From an uncultured Endomicrobiia bacterium (lineage in GTDB: Bacteria > Elusimicrobiota > Endomicrobiia > DTEH01): a DNA stretch of 50,357 bases. The notes beneath the pieces are model-generated. The model ran no database searches and was not told where the DNA came from. It saw only the letters and a list, made by a program, of their open reading frames with translations. Below, in pieces: positions 9,585 to 17,613 of this stretch. The stretch covers positions 1 through 50,357 of the forward strand of contig CALDDQ010000016.1 of the NCBI GenBank assembly GCA_937936785.1. Direction: 5' to 3'. The stretch's first letter is position 1, and every line of letters begins with the position of its first letter. Made by a program: the position numbers and the translations under genes.

Positions 9585-9674
9585 GTAACATCAAAGAAGT
9601 TTCTTTTCCAGATTTTTATAAAGATAAATTTGTTCTTGTAAAACAAGTAATAATTTTCTATAATTTTTCATGCT

Positions 9675-10334
9675 ATGACAAACACATTTAATGAAATTAA
9701 ATTTTTTAACAACCATTATTATAAACTTACAAAATCTAATGGATGGCCTACTTTACAAATTGATGGTATACAAATGCACAGAACTGTTCGATTTAATCCA
9801 GAAACTGATGCTGAAAAAAAAGTTGAATCTTTATGTGTATATCCAAACGATCTTGTGTTAGACATTTGTACAGGGCTTGGATATACATCAATTTTTTTGT
9901 CAAAAAAAAATTGTCGTGTTTGTACCATAGAAAAAGATGAGAATGTTTTATCTATCGCAAAACAAAATTTTTATTCCAAACTATTGTTTGAAAACTCCTA
10001 TCAAACTTTTCCTCCTCCACCAGGGAAAATAAAAATTTTTATTGCTAACGCTGTTGAACTTGTAAAAACATTCGACAATAACATTTTTGATGCAATACTT
10101 CTTGATCCGCCAAGATATAACGTTGCAGAAGAACTTTATTCTAAAAGTTTTTATGAACAACTTTATAGAATTCTAAAACTAAATCATAATATTCTTCATT
10201 ATGTTGGTAATCCACACACAAGACATAATAAATATAAAAATATTATTCCTAACATTATAAAGAAATTAAAAGAGACAGGCTTTAAAAATATAGTTCCAAT
10301 AGAAGATATTGAATGTTTTTTATTAACAAAATAA
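9675..10334 (+). CDS. COG2521-like SAM-dependent methyltransferase
   Basis: The 219-residue protein opens with DGIQMHRT (about residues 30-37) and has the SAM-binding loop LDICTGLGYTSIFL (62-75). VCTIEKDENVLSIAKQN follows, then ILLDPPRYNVAEELYSKSFYEQLYRIL and HYVGNPHTRHNKY. This combination matches the COG2521 'predicted archaeal methyltransferase' family, whose substrate is not established. The DPPR motif resembles catalytic motifs of base-modifying Rossmann methyltransferases. It overlaps no gene but precedes tilS by 5 bases, so it belongs to the following operon of tRNA and purine functions, suggesting an RNA target (inference). Confidence 0.8.
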   Translation: MTNTFNEIKFFNNHYYKLTKSNGWPTLQIDGIQMHRTVRFNPETDAEKKVESLCVYPNDLVLDICTGLGYTSIFLSKKNCRVCTIEKDENVLSIAKQNFYSKLLFENSYQTFPPPPGKIKIFIANAVELVKTFDNNIFDAILLDPPRYNVAEELYSKSFYEQLYRILKLNHNILHYVGNPHTRHNKYKNIIPNIIKKLKETGFKNIVPIEDIECFLLTK

Positions 10335-10339
10335 TTTTT

Positions 10340-11362
10340 ATGGACGAAAAAAATATTAATCCTATCATTTGGGAAAAGTTTACTCAACGTATCTGCCAAA
10401 TAAAAGATTTGTTGTCTAAGAATCCAAAAATATTGGTTGCAGTTTCAGCAGGGCCTGATAGCATTTTTCTTTCATATCTTTTGCACAGATATTGTCTAAT
10501 CCATAACATAAAACTTCTACTTTGTTATGTTAACCATAAATTAAGAACAAAAAAAGAAATAAAATTAGACATATCATTAATAAAAAATTTTTCTTCAAAA
10601 ATTAATACTCCTTTTGTAACTACAGAAATTAAAAATGTTCATAAGTATGACGAAGAAACTTTACGAGAAGCACGATATCAATGTTTGTTTAATGTAGCAA
10701 AAAAATTTGGTTGTTCTATAATTGCACTTGGACATAATCAAGATGATCTTGTAGAAACCTTTTTGTTTAACCTTTTTCGTGGGACAGGAGTTAGAGGTCT
10801 AATAGGAATTCCTGTAATTAGAGAATTTTATGTTAATAAAAAAATATTTTATCTTTTTAGACCACTGATTGATATTCCAAAAAAAAATATTCTGGAATCT
10901 TTAAAACAACTTAATATTAAATTTGCAACAGATTCTACAAACTTAAAAAATTGTTATTCGAGGAATTTTATCCGAAACAAAATCTTACCAAAAATAAAAA
11001 GTTTATTCTCCAACATTGATTCTAATATCATAAATACCTCTTCAATATTAAATGAATTTTATGAATATTTAAAACCTAAAATAGATTCTGCGTTCAACAA
11101 CACAGTAGTTGTTTACAATAAAAAAGCACACCTTGATTTTAAAAAATTTTTAATGTATAACAGACTATTTCAAAAAGAAATTTTGCTCAAAACAATAGAA
11201 ACTTTGTTCAAAAAAAATAAAAAAAAGTTCAGGTCCAGTTATACAAAAATTATAAGTTCCGTATTACATTTTTTTAACACAAAAAATACTATTTTAAAAA
11301 TTAACAAAAACATGATCATAAAAAAACTTGATAAAAAAATTATTTTTAGTGTAAAAAATTAG
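10340..11362 (+). CDS. tilS: tRNA(Ile)-lysidine synthase
   Basis: With the ATG at 10340 the protein has 340 residues. The PP-loop is VSAGPDS (residues 35-41), where the family norm is SGGxDS, so one Gly is Ala. It is followed by NHKLR, REARYQCLFNVAKKFGC, ALGHNQDDLVETFLFNLFRGTG, RPLIDIPK and DSTN-RNFIRNKILP, all TilS hallmarks. TilS converts the wobble C of the AUA-reading tRNA-Ile to lysidine and is essential in most bacteria. The C-terminal part is short compared with long TilS proteins. An upstream in-frame ATG at 10313 lies inside the methyltransferase gene and is less likely. Only 3 bases separate it from hpt, a common tilS-hpt-ftsH order in bacteria. Confidence 0.92.
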   Translation: MDEKNINPIIWEKFTQRICQIKDLLSKNPKILVAVSAGPDSIFLSYLLHRYCLIHNIKLLLCYVNHKLRTKKEIKLDISLIKNFSSKINTPFVTTEIKNVHKYDEETLREARYQCLFNVAKKFGCSIIALGHNQDDLVETFLFNLFRGTGVRGLIGIPVIREFYVNKKIFYLFRPLIDIPKKNILESLKQLNIKFATDSTNLKNCYSRNFIRNKILPKIKSLFSNIDSNIINTSSILNEFYEYLKPKIDSAFNNTVVVYNKKAHLDFKKFLMYNRLFQKEILLKTIETLFKKNKKKFRSSYTKIISSVLHFFNTKNTILKINKNMIIKKLDKKIIFSVKN

Positions 11363-11365
11363 TGT

Positions 11366-11896
11366 ATGAAAAAACAGTTAAAACCAAAAAAGTTTATTTC
11401 ACAACTAAAAATTCAACAAAAGGTTCGTTCTATCGCAAAAAAAATTTCTTCTGATTACAAAAAATCTAAAACAAAAAAACTTTTAGTAGTAGGAATACTC
11501 AAAGGTAGCATAATTTTTTTAAGCGATTTAGTAAGACAAATAACTATACCTTGTGAGATTGATTTTATTGCTTTGAGTTCTTATAGTGGGATAAAAACTA
11601 CCGGAGTGGTTAGACAATTACTTGATTTGCGTGAATCCCCTGTAGGAAAAGATATATTAATTGTAGAAGATATTGTAGATACAGGTTATACTTTAAAATA
11701 TTTGAAAGAAAATCTTTTGACTCGTAAACCAAAATCGGTAAAAATTTGTGTATTATTGGACAAGATTGAGTGTAGAAAAGTTAATATTGATATTGATTAC
11801 AAAGGTTTTGTTATACCAAATAAATTTGTTGTTGGTTATGGATTAGATTGTAACGAAATGTACCGTAATTTGCCTTATGTTGCTGCTTTAAAATAA
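11366..11896 (+). CDS. hpt: hypoxanthine phosphoribosyltransferase
   Basis: The 176-residue product has the PRPP-binding loop VEDIVDTGYTLKYL (around residues 98-111), the substrate-binding region GFVIPNKFVVGYGLD near the C-terminus, and the early VGILKGSIIFLSDL loop. It salvages hypoxanthine (and often guanine) to IMP/GMP using PRPP. It sits between tilS and ftsH, matching the conserved tilS-hpt-ftsH cluster of many bacteria. Hpt and TilS often interact or are co-expressed. Length and motifs are complete. Confidence 0.93.
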   Translation: MKKQLKPKKFISQLKIQQKVRSIAKKISSDYKKSKTKKLLVVGILKGSIIFLSDLVRQITIPCEIDFIALSSYSGIKTTGVVRQLLDLRESPVGKDILIVEDIVDTGYTLKYLKENLLTRKPKSVKICVLLDKIECRKVNIDIDYKGFVIPNKFVVGYGLDCNEMYRNLPYVAALK

Positions 11897-11920
11897 ATTT
11901 TTGGAGATAAAATTAACCTT

Positions 11921-13789
11921 ATGAAAAAAAACGAATTTAAACAGTTGTTATCTTGGATGATTATTATTTTCTTGCTATTTTTATTTGTAAGAAATATGCG
12001 TAATTTCCAAGAAGTAAAAGAAGTCCCGTATTCAGAGTTTAAACAACTTGTAAAATCCGGTACTATACAAGAAGTAAAAATTAGAAATGACATAATTCAA
12101 GGAAAATTTTTTGATGTTTCTGCTAACAAAACAGTTAATTTTAAAACAAATCGTGTTTTGGAAGATATGAAACTTGTGGAAGAATTAGAAGCAAAAAATA
12201 TAAAATTTTCTTCTGAACTTGACAAAGGATGGTTTTGGACTTTGTTATTAAATTTTGGTCCTGTAATTTTAATTTTTTTACTATGGTACTTGTGGACAAA
12301 ACAGTTACAATCTGGTGGAAAACAAGCAATGATGTTTGGTAAATCAAGAGCTAAGATGTATTCTGGAAAAAACAAAAGTGAAACTACATTTAAAGATGTT
12401 GCAGGGTGTGATGAAGTAAAGGAAGAGTTGAAAGAAATTATAGATTTTTTAAAAGATCCAAAAAAGTTTCAACGTTTAGGAGGTAAAATACCAAAAGGTG
12501 TTTTGTTATATGGTCCTCCGGGAACTGGAAAAACTTTGCTTGCAAAAGCTGTTGCAGGTGAAGCAGGTGTACCATTCTTTTCTGTGTCTGGAAGCGAGTT
12601 TGTGGAAATGTTTGTCGGAGTTGGTGCATCTAGAGTCCGTGATTTGTTTGACCAGGGAAGAAGGAATGCTCCTTGTTTACTTTTTATTGACGAACTTGAT
12701 GCTGTAGGTAGACACAGGTTTGCTGGAATCGGTGGTGGACATGATGAACGGGAACAAACGTTAAACCAACTTCTGGTAGAAATGGATGGGTTTGACACTA
12801 AAGAAGGAGTTATATTAATTGCCTCTACAAATAGACCTGATGTTTTAGACCCAGCACTTTTACGACCAGGACGGTTTGATAGACATATAGTTGTCCCTGT
12901 CCCTGATATAAAAGGAAGAGAAGATATTTTAAAAGTGCATTCAAAAAAAGTTAAACTTGACCCAGAAGTAAATTTGTCTTTAATTGCACAACGTACTCCA
13001 GGATTTGTCGGAGCAGACATTGCAAATCTTGTAAACGAAGCTGCTCTCCTTGCTGCAAGAAAAAATAAAGATTTTGTCCAAATGGAAGATTTTGATGAAG
13101 CAATAGAAAAAGTTGTTGCAGGACCTGCTAGAAAATCGCGTGTGATATCTGATAGAGAGAAAAAAATTATTGCTTACCATGAGTCAGGTCATACTCTCGT
13201 TGCAAAATATATTCCTGGTAGTGATCCTGTGCATAAAGTTTCATTAATTCCACGAGGACCTGCTCTCGGGTATACTTTACAAATGCCACAGGAAGATAAA
13301 TATATAACTTCCAAAAATGAACTTTTACAAAAAATTATGGTGTTGTTAGGCGGTAGAGAAACTGAAAAAATTGTTTTTAACGAATTAACTACTGGTGCAC
13401 AAAATGATTTAATGAAAGCAACAGAAATTGCTTCTAAAATGGTTACAGAATTTGGTATGTCAGAAAAAATTGGTCCTTGGTCGTTAAGAAAACGTGAAGA
13501 AGAAATATTTTTAGGACGAGATTATTTAACTAAAGAAAAATTATATTCTGAAAACACAGCAAAAATTATTGATGAAGAAATTAAAAAAATTATAGATTTT
13601 GCATCTGAACAAGCAAGAAAAATTATCTCTGACAACATTGATAAATTACATTCTCTAGCAAAACGACTTATGGAAAAAGAAGTACTTGATGCGTTAGAAA
13701 TTGATAAAGTATTAGGTCTTGCTACAGAAACAAAAGAAGTAAAAGAACAACAAAATAATGAACAACAAAATAAATCTGAAAAAAGCTGA
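11921..13789 (+). CDS. ftsH: membrane AAA+ zinc protease FtsH
   Basis: The 622-residue protein has two N-terminal membrane helices (about residues 10-24 and 102-126) flanking a short periplasmic domain. The AAA+ module has Walker A GPPGTGKT (from 198), Walker [12 protein letters not shown] and the second region of homology up to [10 protein letters not shown]. The M41 protease domain has the zinc motif HESGH (420-424). FtsH forms hexamers in the inner membrane and degrades misassembled membrane proteins and regulators. The C-terminus is Gln/Asn/Lys-rich. The last 32 bases overlap folE in another frame. A GGAGATAA ribosome site precedes the start. Confidence 0.96.
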   Translation: MKKNEFKQLLSWMIIIFLLFLFVRNMRNFQEVKEVPYSEFKQLVKSGTIQEVKIRNDIIQGKFFDVSANKTVNFKTNRVLEDMKLVEELEAKNIKFSSELDKGWFWTLLLNFGPVILIFLLWYLWTKQLQSGGKQAMMFGKSRAKMYSGKNKSETTFKDVAGCDEVKEELKEIIDFLKDPKKFQRLGGKIPKGVLLYGPPGTGKTLLAKAVAGEAGVPFFSVSGSEFVEMFVGVGASRVRDLFDQGRRNAPCLLFIDELDAVGRHRFAGIGGGHDEREQTLNQLLVEMDGFDTKEGVILIASTNRPDVLDPALLRPGRFDRHIVVPVPDIKGREDILKVHSKKVKLDPEVNLSLIAQRTPGFVGADIANLVNEAALLAARKNKDFVQMEDFDEAIEKVVAGPARKSRVISDREKKIIAYHESGHTLVAKYIPGSDPVHKVSLIPRGPALGYTLQMPQEDKYITSKNELLQKIMVLLGGRETEKIVFNELTTGAQNDLMKATEIASKMVTEFGMSEKIGPWSLRKREEEIFLGRDYLTKEKLYSENTAKIIDEEIKKIIDFASEQARKIISDNIDKLHSLAKRLMEKEVLDALEIDKVLGLATETKEVKEQQNNEQQNKSEKS

Positions 13790-14330
13790 ACTAGCAATAA
13801 AACAATTTTTGATTGCTCTAAATGAAAATCCTAACCGAGAAGGAATAAAAAATACTCCAAAACGTGTTGCACAGTTTTATCAGGAAGTTTTGTCTGGAAA
13901 TTCTGTAAATGCTGAAGATGTCCTTACAGTTTATTATTCTACTGAAGATTATGAAGAATTAGTTTTAGAAAAAAATATACATTTTTATTCTCTGTGCGAA
14001 CATCATTTGCTACCATTCTTTGGAAAAATACATATTGCTTACATTCCTAGAAAAAAACGGTTGTTAGGAATTTCAAAACTTGCCCGAATAGTAGAAGTTT
14101 TTTCTAAAAGATTACAGATACAAGAACGTCTTACAAAACATATTGCAGAAATTATTATGAAAAAAGCTAAACCTTGGGGTGTAATGGTAGTATGTGAAGC
14201 AGAACATTTGTGTTTATCAATGCGTGGAGTGAAAAAACCTGGACATAAAGTTGTTACTTCTTGTATACGCGGAATTTTTGCAAAAGATTTGCGTGCTAGA
14301 ATGGAAGTTTTACAACTTATCAAAGAATAA
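13758..14330 (+). CDS. folE: GTP cyclohydrolase I
   Basis: The 190-residue protein has the zinc and catalytic motif SLCEHHLLPFFGKIHIAYIP (Cys80, His83) and CEAEHLCLSMRGVKKPGHKVVTSCIRG with the second zinc Cys (152). FolE turns GTP into dihydroneopterin triphosphate, the first step of folate synthesis. The start lies 32 bases inside ftsH, so translation is probably coupled. folP follows 15 bases after its stop, giving a folE-folP pair. The intermediate genes (folB, folK) are not here. Confidence 0.95.
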   Translation: MNNKINLKKAELAIKQFLIALNENPNREGIKNTPKRVAQFYQEVLSGNSVNAEDVLTVYYSTEDYEELVLEKNIHFYSLCEHHLLPFFGKIHIAYIPRKKRLLGISKLARIVEVFSKRLQIQERLTKHIAEIIMKKAKPWGVMVVCEAEHLCLSMRGVKKPGHKVVTSCIRGIFAKDLRARMEVLQLIKE

Positions 14331-14345
14331 TAAATTTTCATAAAT

Positions 14346-15182
14346 ATGAATGATGAGAAAACCAAAACTTATATAATTGGAATATTAAATGTTACACCGG
14401 ATTCATTTTTTGATGGAGGAAAATATAATAGAGTTGATCTTGCTATAAAACATGTTGAACAACTTATCTCTAACGGAGCCGATATAATAGATATCGGTGG
14501 AGAATCTTCTCGGCCAGGAAGTGTCCCTATTGATGTAAGCACAGAAATTTTACGAACTATACCTGTGATAAAAGAAATTAAAAAAAAGTTTCCAAAAATT
14601 TCATTGTCAATTGATAGTTATAAATATGAAGTTGTTCAACAAGCTTTAGACAATGGTGTTGAGTATGTCAATGATATATACTCACTTAGATATTCTCCCA
14701 ACATCATCAACCTTCTGCAAAAGTATCCTGCAAGTAAAATAATATTAATGCACATGCAAGGAAAACCAACAAATATGCAAGATAATCCTGTCTATAAAGA
14801 TGTAATTAAAGAAATTAAAAATTTTTTTTCAGAAAGAGTTTCTCTGTTAAAAAACAATAATATTGATGAAAAAAGGATAATTTTAGACCCCGGAATTGGA
14901 TTTGGAAAAACAACACAACATAATTTAACAATTTTAAAAAATATTGAATTGTTCAAAGAAATTAATCAAAAAACTTTCCCTTTAATGATTGGTATTTCAA
15001 GAAAATCTTTTATTGGAAAAATTCTTGGTTCAGAAAAAAATCCTGTTGATGTTGCAGACAGACACGAAGGAACCATAATTTTACACACGTATCTTTTACT
15101 AAAAAAAATAAATTTTGTTCGTTCACATGACGTTAAACATCTTGTGCAAATATTGAAAATATTAAGGTGGTTAACAAATTAA
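14346..15182 (+). CDS. folP: dihydropteroate synthase
   Basis: This 278-residue TIM-barrel enzyme shows all DHPS loops: GILNVTPDSFFDGGKY at the N-terminus, DIGGESSRPGS, LSIDSYK, ILMHMQGKPTNMQ, LDPGIGFGKT, IGISRKSFIG and the final VRSHDV. It condenses p-aminobenzoate with hydroxymethyl-dihydropterin pyrophosphate to dihydropteroate. It is co-oriented with and close to folE. The sequence is of normal length with every catalytic loop intact, so the organism probably makes its own folate. Confidence 0.95.
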   Translation: MNDEKTKTYIIGILNVTPDSFFDGGKYNRVDLAIKHVEQLISNGADIIDIGGESSRPGSVPIDVSTEILRTIPVIKEIKKKFPKISLSIDSYKYEVVQQALDNGVEYVNDIYSLRYSPNIINLLQKYPASKIILMHMQGKPTNMQDNPVYKDVIKEIKNFFSERVSLLKNNNIDEKRIILDPGIGFGKTTQHNLTILKNIELFKEINQKTFPLMIGISRKSFIGKILGSEKNPVDVADRHEGTIILHTYLLLKKINFVRSHDVKHLVQILKILRWLTN

Positions 15183-15270
15183 AATTTTTAGTATTTTATA
15201 ACTTATTGATTTTAAAACAACAATTTAATATTTTTATATCTAATCTTAACAAAAAAATGAGGTAATAATT

Positions 15271-16470
15271 ATGGACATAAAAAAAATAAAAGTGTCTGTT
15301 GAAAAAAATAAAAAAGATATAATCAATTTTGCAAAAGAGATTATTTCTATCCCATCTCAAAGCACAAAAGAAAAAAATTTAGTATTACGTATAGCAAAAG
15401 AAATGAAAAAGGTTGGGTTTGATAAAATCGTTATTGATAAAATGGGTAATATAATTGGACAGATAGGTAAATACAATAATAAACCAAAAATTATGTTTGA
15501 TGCACATATTGATACTGTAGATGTTGGAGACAGAGCTCAATGGAAACAAAATCCGTTCAATCCTGTATTAAAAAATGGTGTGTTATATGGTCGTGGTGCT
15601 ACAGATCAAAAACTTTCTATGGCATCTATGGTTTATGCAGGAAAAGTTATAAAAGAATTAAATCTTGCAAAAAATTTGCTTATCTGGATGGTTGGTTCCT
15701 GTCAGGAAGAAGATTGTGATGGATTACCATTATTACATATTATAAATAAAGAAAAGATGAAACCTGATTATGTTGTTATAACTGAACCAACAAACTTGAA
15801 TGTTTACCGAGGACATCGTGGAAGAATAGAATTGAAGGTTATTGTAAAAGGCAAATCGTGTCATGCATCAGCTCCTGAACGTGGTGAAAACGCAGTTTGG
15901 AAAATGAGTTACATAGTACAAGAAATTACTAATTTAAACAAACGGTTAAAAACAGATAAGTTCTTAGGTAAAGGAAGTGTTGTAGTTTCTTGTATAGAGT
16001 GTAAAACACCATCTTTAAACGCTGTCCCAGATGAAGCTACAATATATTTAGACCGAAGGTTAACTTTTGGAGAGACAAAAGAATCAGTTTTAAAACAAAT
16101 ATATTCATTACCATCGGTTAAAAAATTTAAAGCAAAGATTGAAATATTACAATACAGCGCAGTTAGTTGGTCTGGATTAAAAGTTAGTCAAGAAAAATAT
16201 TTTCCTACTTGGGTTATACCAGAAAAACATAAGTTAATACAAGCAGCAGCAAAATCTGCAACATTGGTTTTAGGAAAAAATGCGGTAATTGACAAATGGA
16301 CTTTCTCTACCAACGGCGTTGCAACTGCAGGTAGATTAGGGATACCTACAGTAGGGTTTGGTCCTGGGAACGAAGTTTATGCTCACACTACAAATGAACA
16401 AATGCCTGTTGACCATTTAGTTAAAGCAACAGAATTTTATGCAACATTACCAGAATTAATTGTAAAATAA
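15271..16470 (+). CDS. YgeY-type M20 family amidohydrolase/peptidase
   Basis: The 399-residue protein has the M20 dinuclear metal site: DAHIDTVDVG, GRGATDQKLSM, GSCQEEDCDG and the late AHTTNEQ. The insert TEPTNLNVYRGHRGRIELKVIVKGKSCHASAPERGENAV marks the dimerisation domain. The pattern is closest to YgeY, a hydrolase named for its association with selenium-dependent purine/hydroxypyrimidine gene clusters, or to acetylornithine-deacetylase-like enzymes. No selenium-metabolism genes are present, so the true substrate is open. A GAGGTAA ribosome site sits 8 bases before the start. It is followed after 5 bases by the MpsC-domain gene. Confidence 0.8.
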   Translation: MDIKKIKVSVEKNKKDIINFAKEIISIPSQSTKEKNLVLRIAKEMKKVGFDKIVIDKMGNIIGQIGKYNNKPKIMFDAHIDTVDVGDRAQWKQNPFNPVLKNGVLYGRGATDQKLSMASMVYAGKVIKELNLAKNLLIWMVGSCQEEDCDGLPLLHIINKEKMKPDYVVITEPTNLNVYRGHRGRIELKVIVKGKSCHASAPERGENAVWKMSYIVQEITNLNKRLKTDKFLGKGSVVVSCIECKTPSLNAVPDEATIYLDRRLTFGETKESVLKQIYSLPSVKKFKAKIEILQYSAVSWSGLKVSQEKYFPTWVIPEKHKLIQAAAKSATLVLGKNAVIDKWTFSTNGVATAGRLGIPTVGFGPGNEVYAHTTNEQMPVDHLVKATEFYATLPELIVK

Positions 16471-16475
16471 TTTTT

Positions 16476-16853
16476 ATGAATTTTTCTAAAACTACCAAAG
16501 GACAAGTAGAATCTGCTATTTCAACTGCTATTACAAAGTTTGAAACTGAATATATGGGCAGAGGACCTCAAGAAACTAAAACTTATATAATCTCTGACTT
16601 AATTTTTGTTAGATTGAAAGGTGTGTTAACTGTTGCAGAAAAAAAGTTGTCAGAAGATATTGAAGGAAAAATGTTAGTAAAACAAACACGAATGCGATTG
16701 TTAGAAAATGCTCGCAATATATTAGAAACTATTATAAAAAATATTACAGGATTAAAAGTTATAAGTTTACATACTGACATTAGTACCGTTACCGGAGAAC
16801 GGATTATTGTTTTTACTCTTAACAAAAATTTAGAAAAATTTTTTAATAGGTAA
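16476..16853 (+). CDS. MpsC-domain (DUF2294) protein
   Basis: The 125-residue product matches the MpsC/DUF2294 pattern. It has an N-terminal GQVESAISTAITKFETEYMGRGPQETKTYI, a central VRLKGVLTVAEKKL and a C-terminal TGLKVISLHTDISTVTGERIIVFTL. The family was named from a proposed sodium-dependent membrane-potential system in Staphylococcus, but most members are uncharacterised. There are no membrane helices, so it is probably cytoplasmic. It is the last gene before a strong terminator and is likely co-transcribed with the M20 hydrolase 5 bases upstream. The family assignment is fairly sure; the function is unknown. Confidence 0.75.
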   Translation: MNFSKTTKGQVESAISTAITKFETEYMGRGPQETKTYIISDLIFVRLKGVLTVAEKKLSEDIEGKMLVKQTRMRLLENARNILETIIKNITGLKVISLHTDISTVTGERIIVFTLNKNLEKFFNR

Positions 16854-16943
16854 ATACTTTACTTTTTAAAAATTTTTTTGTATAAATAAATTGTTTGGAT
16901 GACTGGACAAAAAGTTTTGTATTAACAAAACCAGTTGTAAAGT

Positions 16944-16995
16944 AAGCCAACAAATATTTCTTTTTTTGAAAAAGATTTGTTTGTTGGCTTTTTTT
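16944..16995 (+). terminator. strong intrinsic terminator after the MpsC-domain gene
   Basis: AAGCCAACAAA at 16944 pairs with TTTGTTGGCTT ending at 16990, enclosing an extra A/T helix (TCTTTTT/AAAAAGA), and a T-run follows immediately. It ends the transcription unit before the carbonic anhydrase gene. A second weaker inverted repeat (ACTGG...CCAGT around GTTTTGT/ACAAAAC) lies just upstream at about 16898-16935. Confidence 0.85.
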
Positions 16996-17019
16996 ATTTT
17001 TCAAGATTAATAATATAAA

Positions 17020-17565
17020 ATGAAACAAAAGTTATTACAAAAAATACATTTTTCATCATATATACATCCTAAATCATTAATCATTGGCAATGTTATCATT
17101 GGAAAAAATGTTTTTATAGCGCCAAATGTAGTTCTACGCGCAGATGAACCTAATAGTAAAATCGTTATAGGAAACTTTTGTAATATTCAAGATGGCGTAG
17201 TAATACATTCTTTATCAAACAGTTCCGTTATCATTAATGAAAAAACATCTATAACTCATTTGTGCTTAATACATGGACCATGTAAAATTGGAACTAATTG
17301 TTTTATAGGTTTTAGATCAACTATTTTTGATAGCATAATAGAAAATAATGTAGTGATAAAAAATTGTTGTTTGATAGAACACACAAAAATTGTCAGAAAT
17401 TCTTTGGTTTTTTCTGGGACAACTTTATCAGGAAAAAATTCTATAAATAAGTTTCCTAAAGTAGACAAAAAAACTCTTTCTTTTACAAAAACTGTTTTAG
17501 AAACTAATTTTAATCTTATAAAAAATTATAAAACAGCAACATTTGATATTGATAATAAAAAATAA
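17020..17565 (+). CDS. gamma-class (Cam-type) carbonic anhydrase-like hexapeptide protein
   Basis: The 181-residue left-handed beta-helix protein has repeated hexapeptides such as LIIGNVIIGKNVFIAPNVVL. It keeps the three zinc histidines of Cam: VVIH (His63) and ITHLCLIHGP (His80, His85), with the 5-residue spacing seen in the Methanosarcina enzyme. RADE and NIQDGVVIH also match the Cam catalytic surroundings. A hydrating role (CO2 to bicarbonate) is likely. It precedes PEP carboxykinase, and CO2 supply to that enzyme would be a natural link (inference). It starts 30 bases after the terminator, so it needs its own promoter. Confidence 0.82.
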   Translation: MKQKLLQKIHFSSYIHPKSLIIGNVIIGKNVFIAPNVVLRADEPNSKIVIGNFCNIQDGVVIHSLSNSSVIINEKTSITHLCLIHGPCKIGTNCFIGFRSTIFDSIIENNVVIKNCCLIEHTKIVRNSLVFSGTTLSGKNSINKFPKVDKKTLSFTKTVLETNFNLIKNYKTATFDIDNKK

Positions 17566-17613
17566 AAGTAATATAAGTTAACCTAATTAAAACATACAGG
17601 AGGAACAAAAAAA

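Noticed and set aside
12469-13020. 183-residue open frame on the minus strand
   Set aside because: It lies wholly opposite the ftsH AAA+ domain. Its sequence is the antisense shadow of conserved motifs, with no ribosome site or recognisable domain.
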